Source of the DNA: Microbacteriaceae bacterium
GTDB lineage: Bacteria > Actinomycetota > Actinomycetes > Actinomycetales > Microbacteriaceae
Length of the DNA stretch: 7,302 bases
Assembly (NCBI GenBank): GCA_026785785.1
Contig: JAJAZI010000325.1
Span: forward strand, 1-7,302
Direction: 5' to 3'
The notes beneath the pieces are model-generated. The model worked only from the letters and a program-made list of their open reading frames with translations. It searched no databases and had not been told where the DNA came from. The position numbers were made by a program, and so were the translations under genes. Position 1 is the first letter of the stretch, and the number at the start of each line of letters is the position of its first letter. Shown one piece after another: positions 5,920 to 7,302 of the stretch.

Positions 5920-7302
<1,383 letters not shown>

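Overview
The window is high-GC actinobacterial DNA, most likely from a Microbacteriaceae-type genome (inference). The grounds are strong G/C at third codon positions, the gene order cysteine desulfurase - mnmA - ligA, an actinobacterial-style MnmA ([13 protein letters not shown] segment), TANNNT -10 elements placed 6-7 bases before start codons, and a visible excess of the word GGATGC/GCATCC. No search was run, so the genus is open.

Layout. Bases 1-439 hold no convincing complete gene. On the minus strand, 440-2479 encodes a GlgX-type glycogen debranching enzyme. A 61-bp divergent gap follows, whose only good -10 sequence (TAGAGTA) reads as a -10 on both strands. On the plus strand, 2541-3701 is an IscS/NifS-type cysteine desulfurase. 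Its stop overlaps the start of a small secreted lipoprotein of unknown function (3694-4293). A 369-bp intergenic region (4294-4662) is packed with three kinds of short tandem repeat and a nested inverted repeat with perfect 16-bp outer arms. Then come mnmA (4663-5808, tRNA 2-thiouridylase), a 123-bp gap with a 9-bp inverted repeat, and ligA (5932 to the window end, NAD+-dependent DNA ligase), which is cut off inside or just after its zinc finger.

How the genes work together. The desulfurase takes sulfur from cysteine as a persulfide, and MnmA uses persulfide sulfur to make 2-thiouridine at position 34 of tRNAs for Lys, Glu and Gln. Their closeness suggests a donor-acceptor pair. LigA is a replication and repair housekeeping gene that sits beside them. 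GlgX acts in glycogen breakdown and is linked to the rest only by the shared divergent promoter region.

The coding content is ordinary core metabolism. I see no phage, transposase, CRISPR, toxin-antitoxin or defence genes. The unusual material is non-coding: the repeat-rich region before mnmA, the symmetric divergent -10, and three apparently leaderless promoters.
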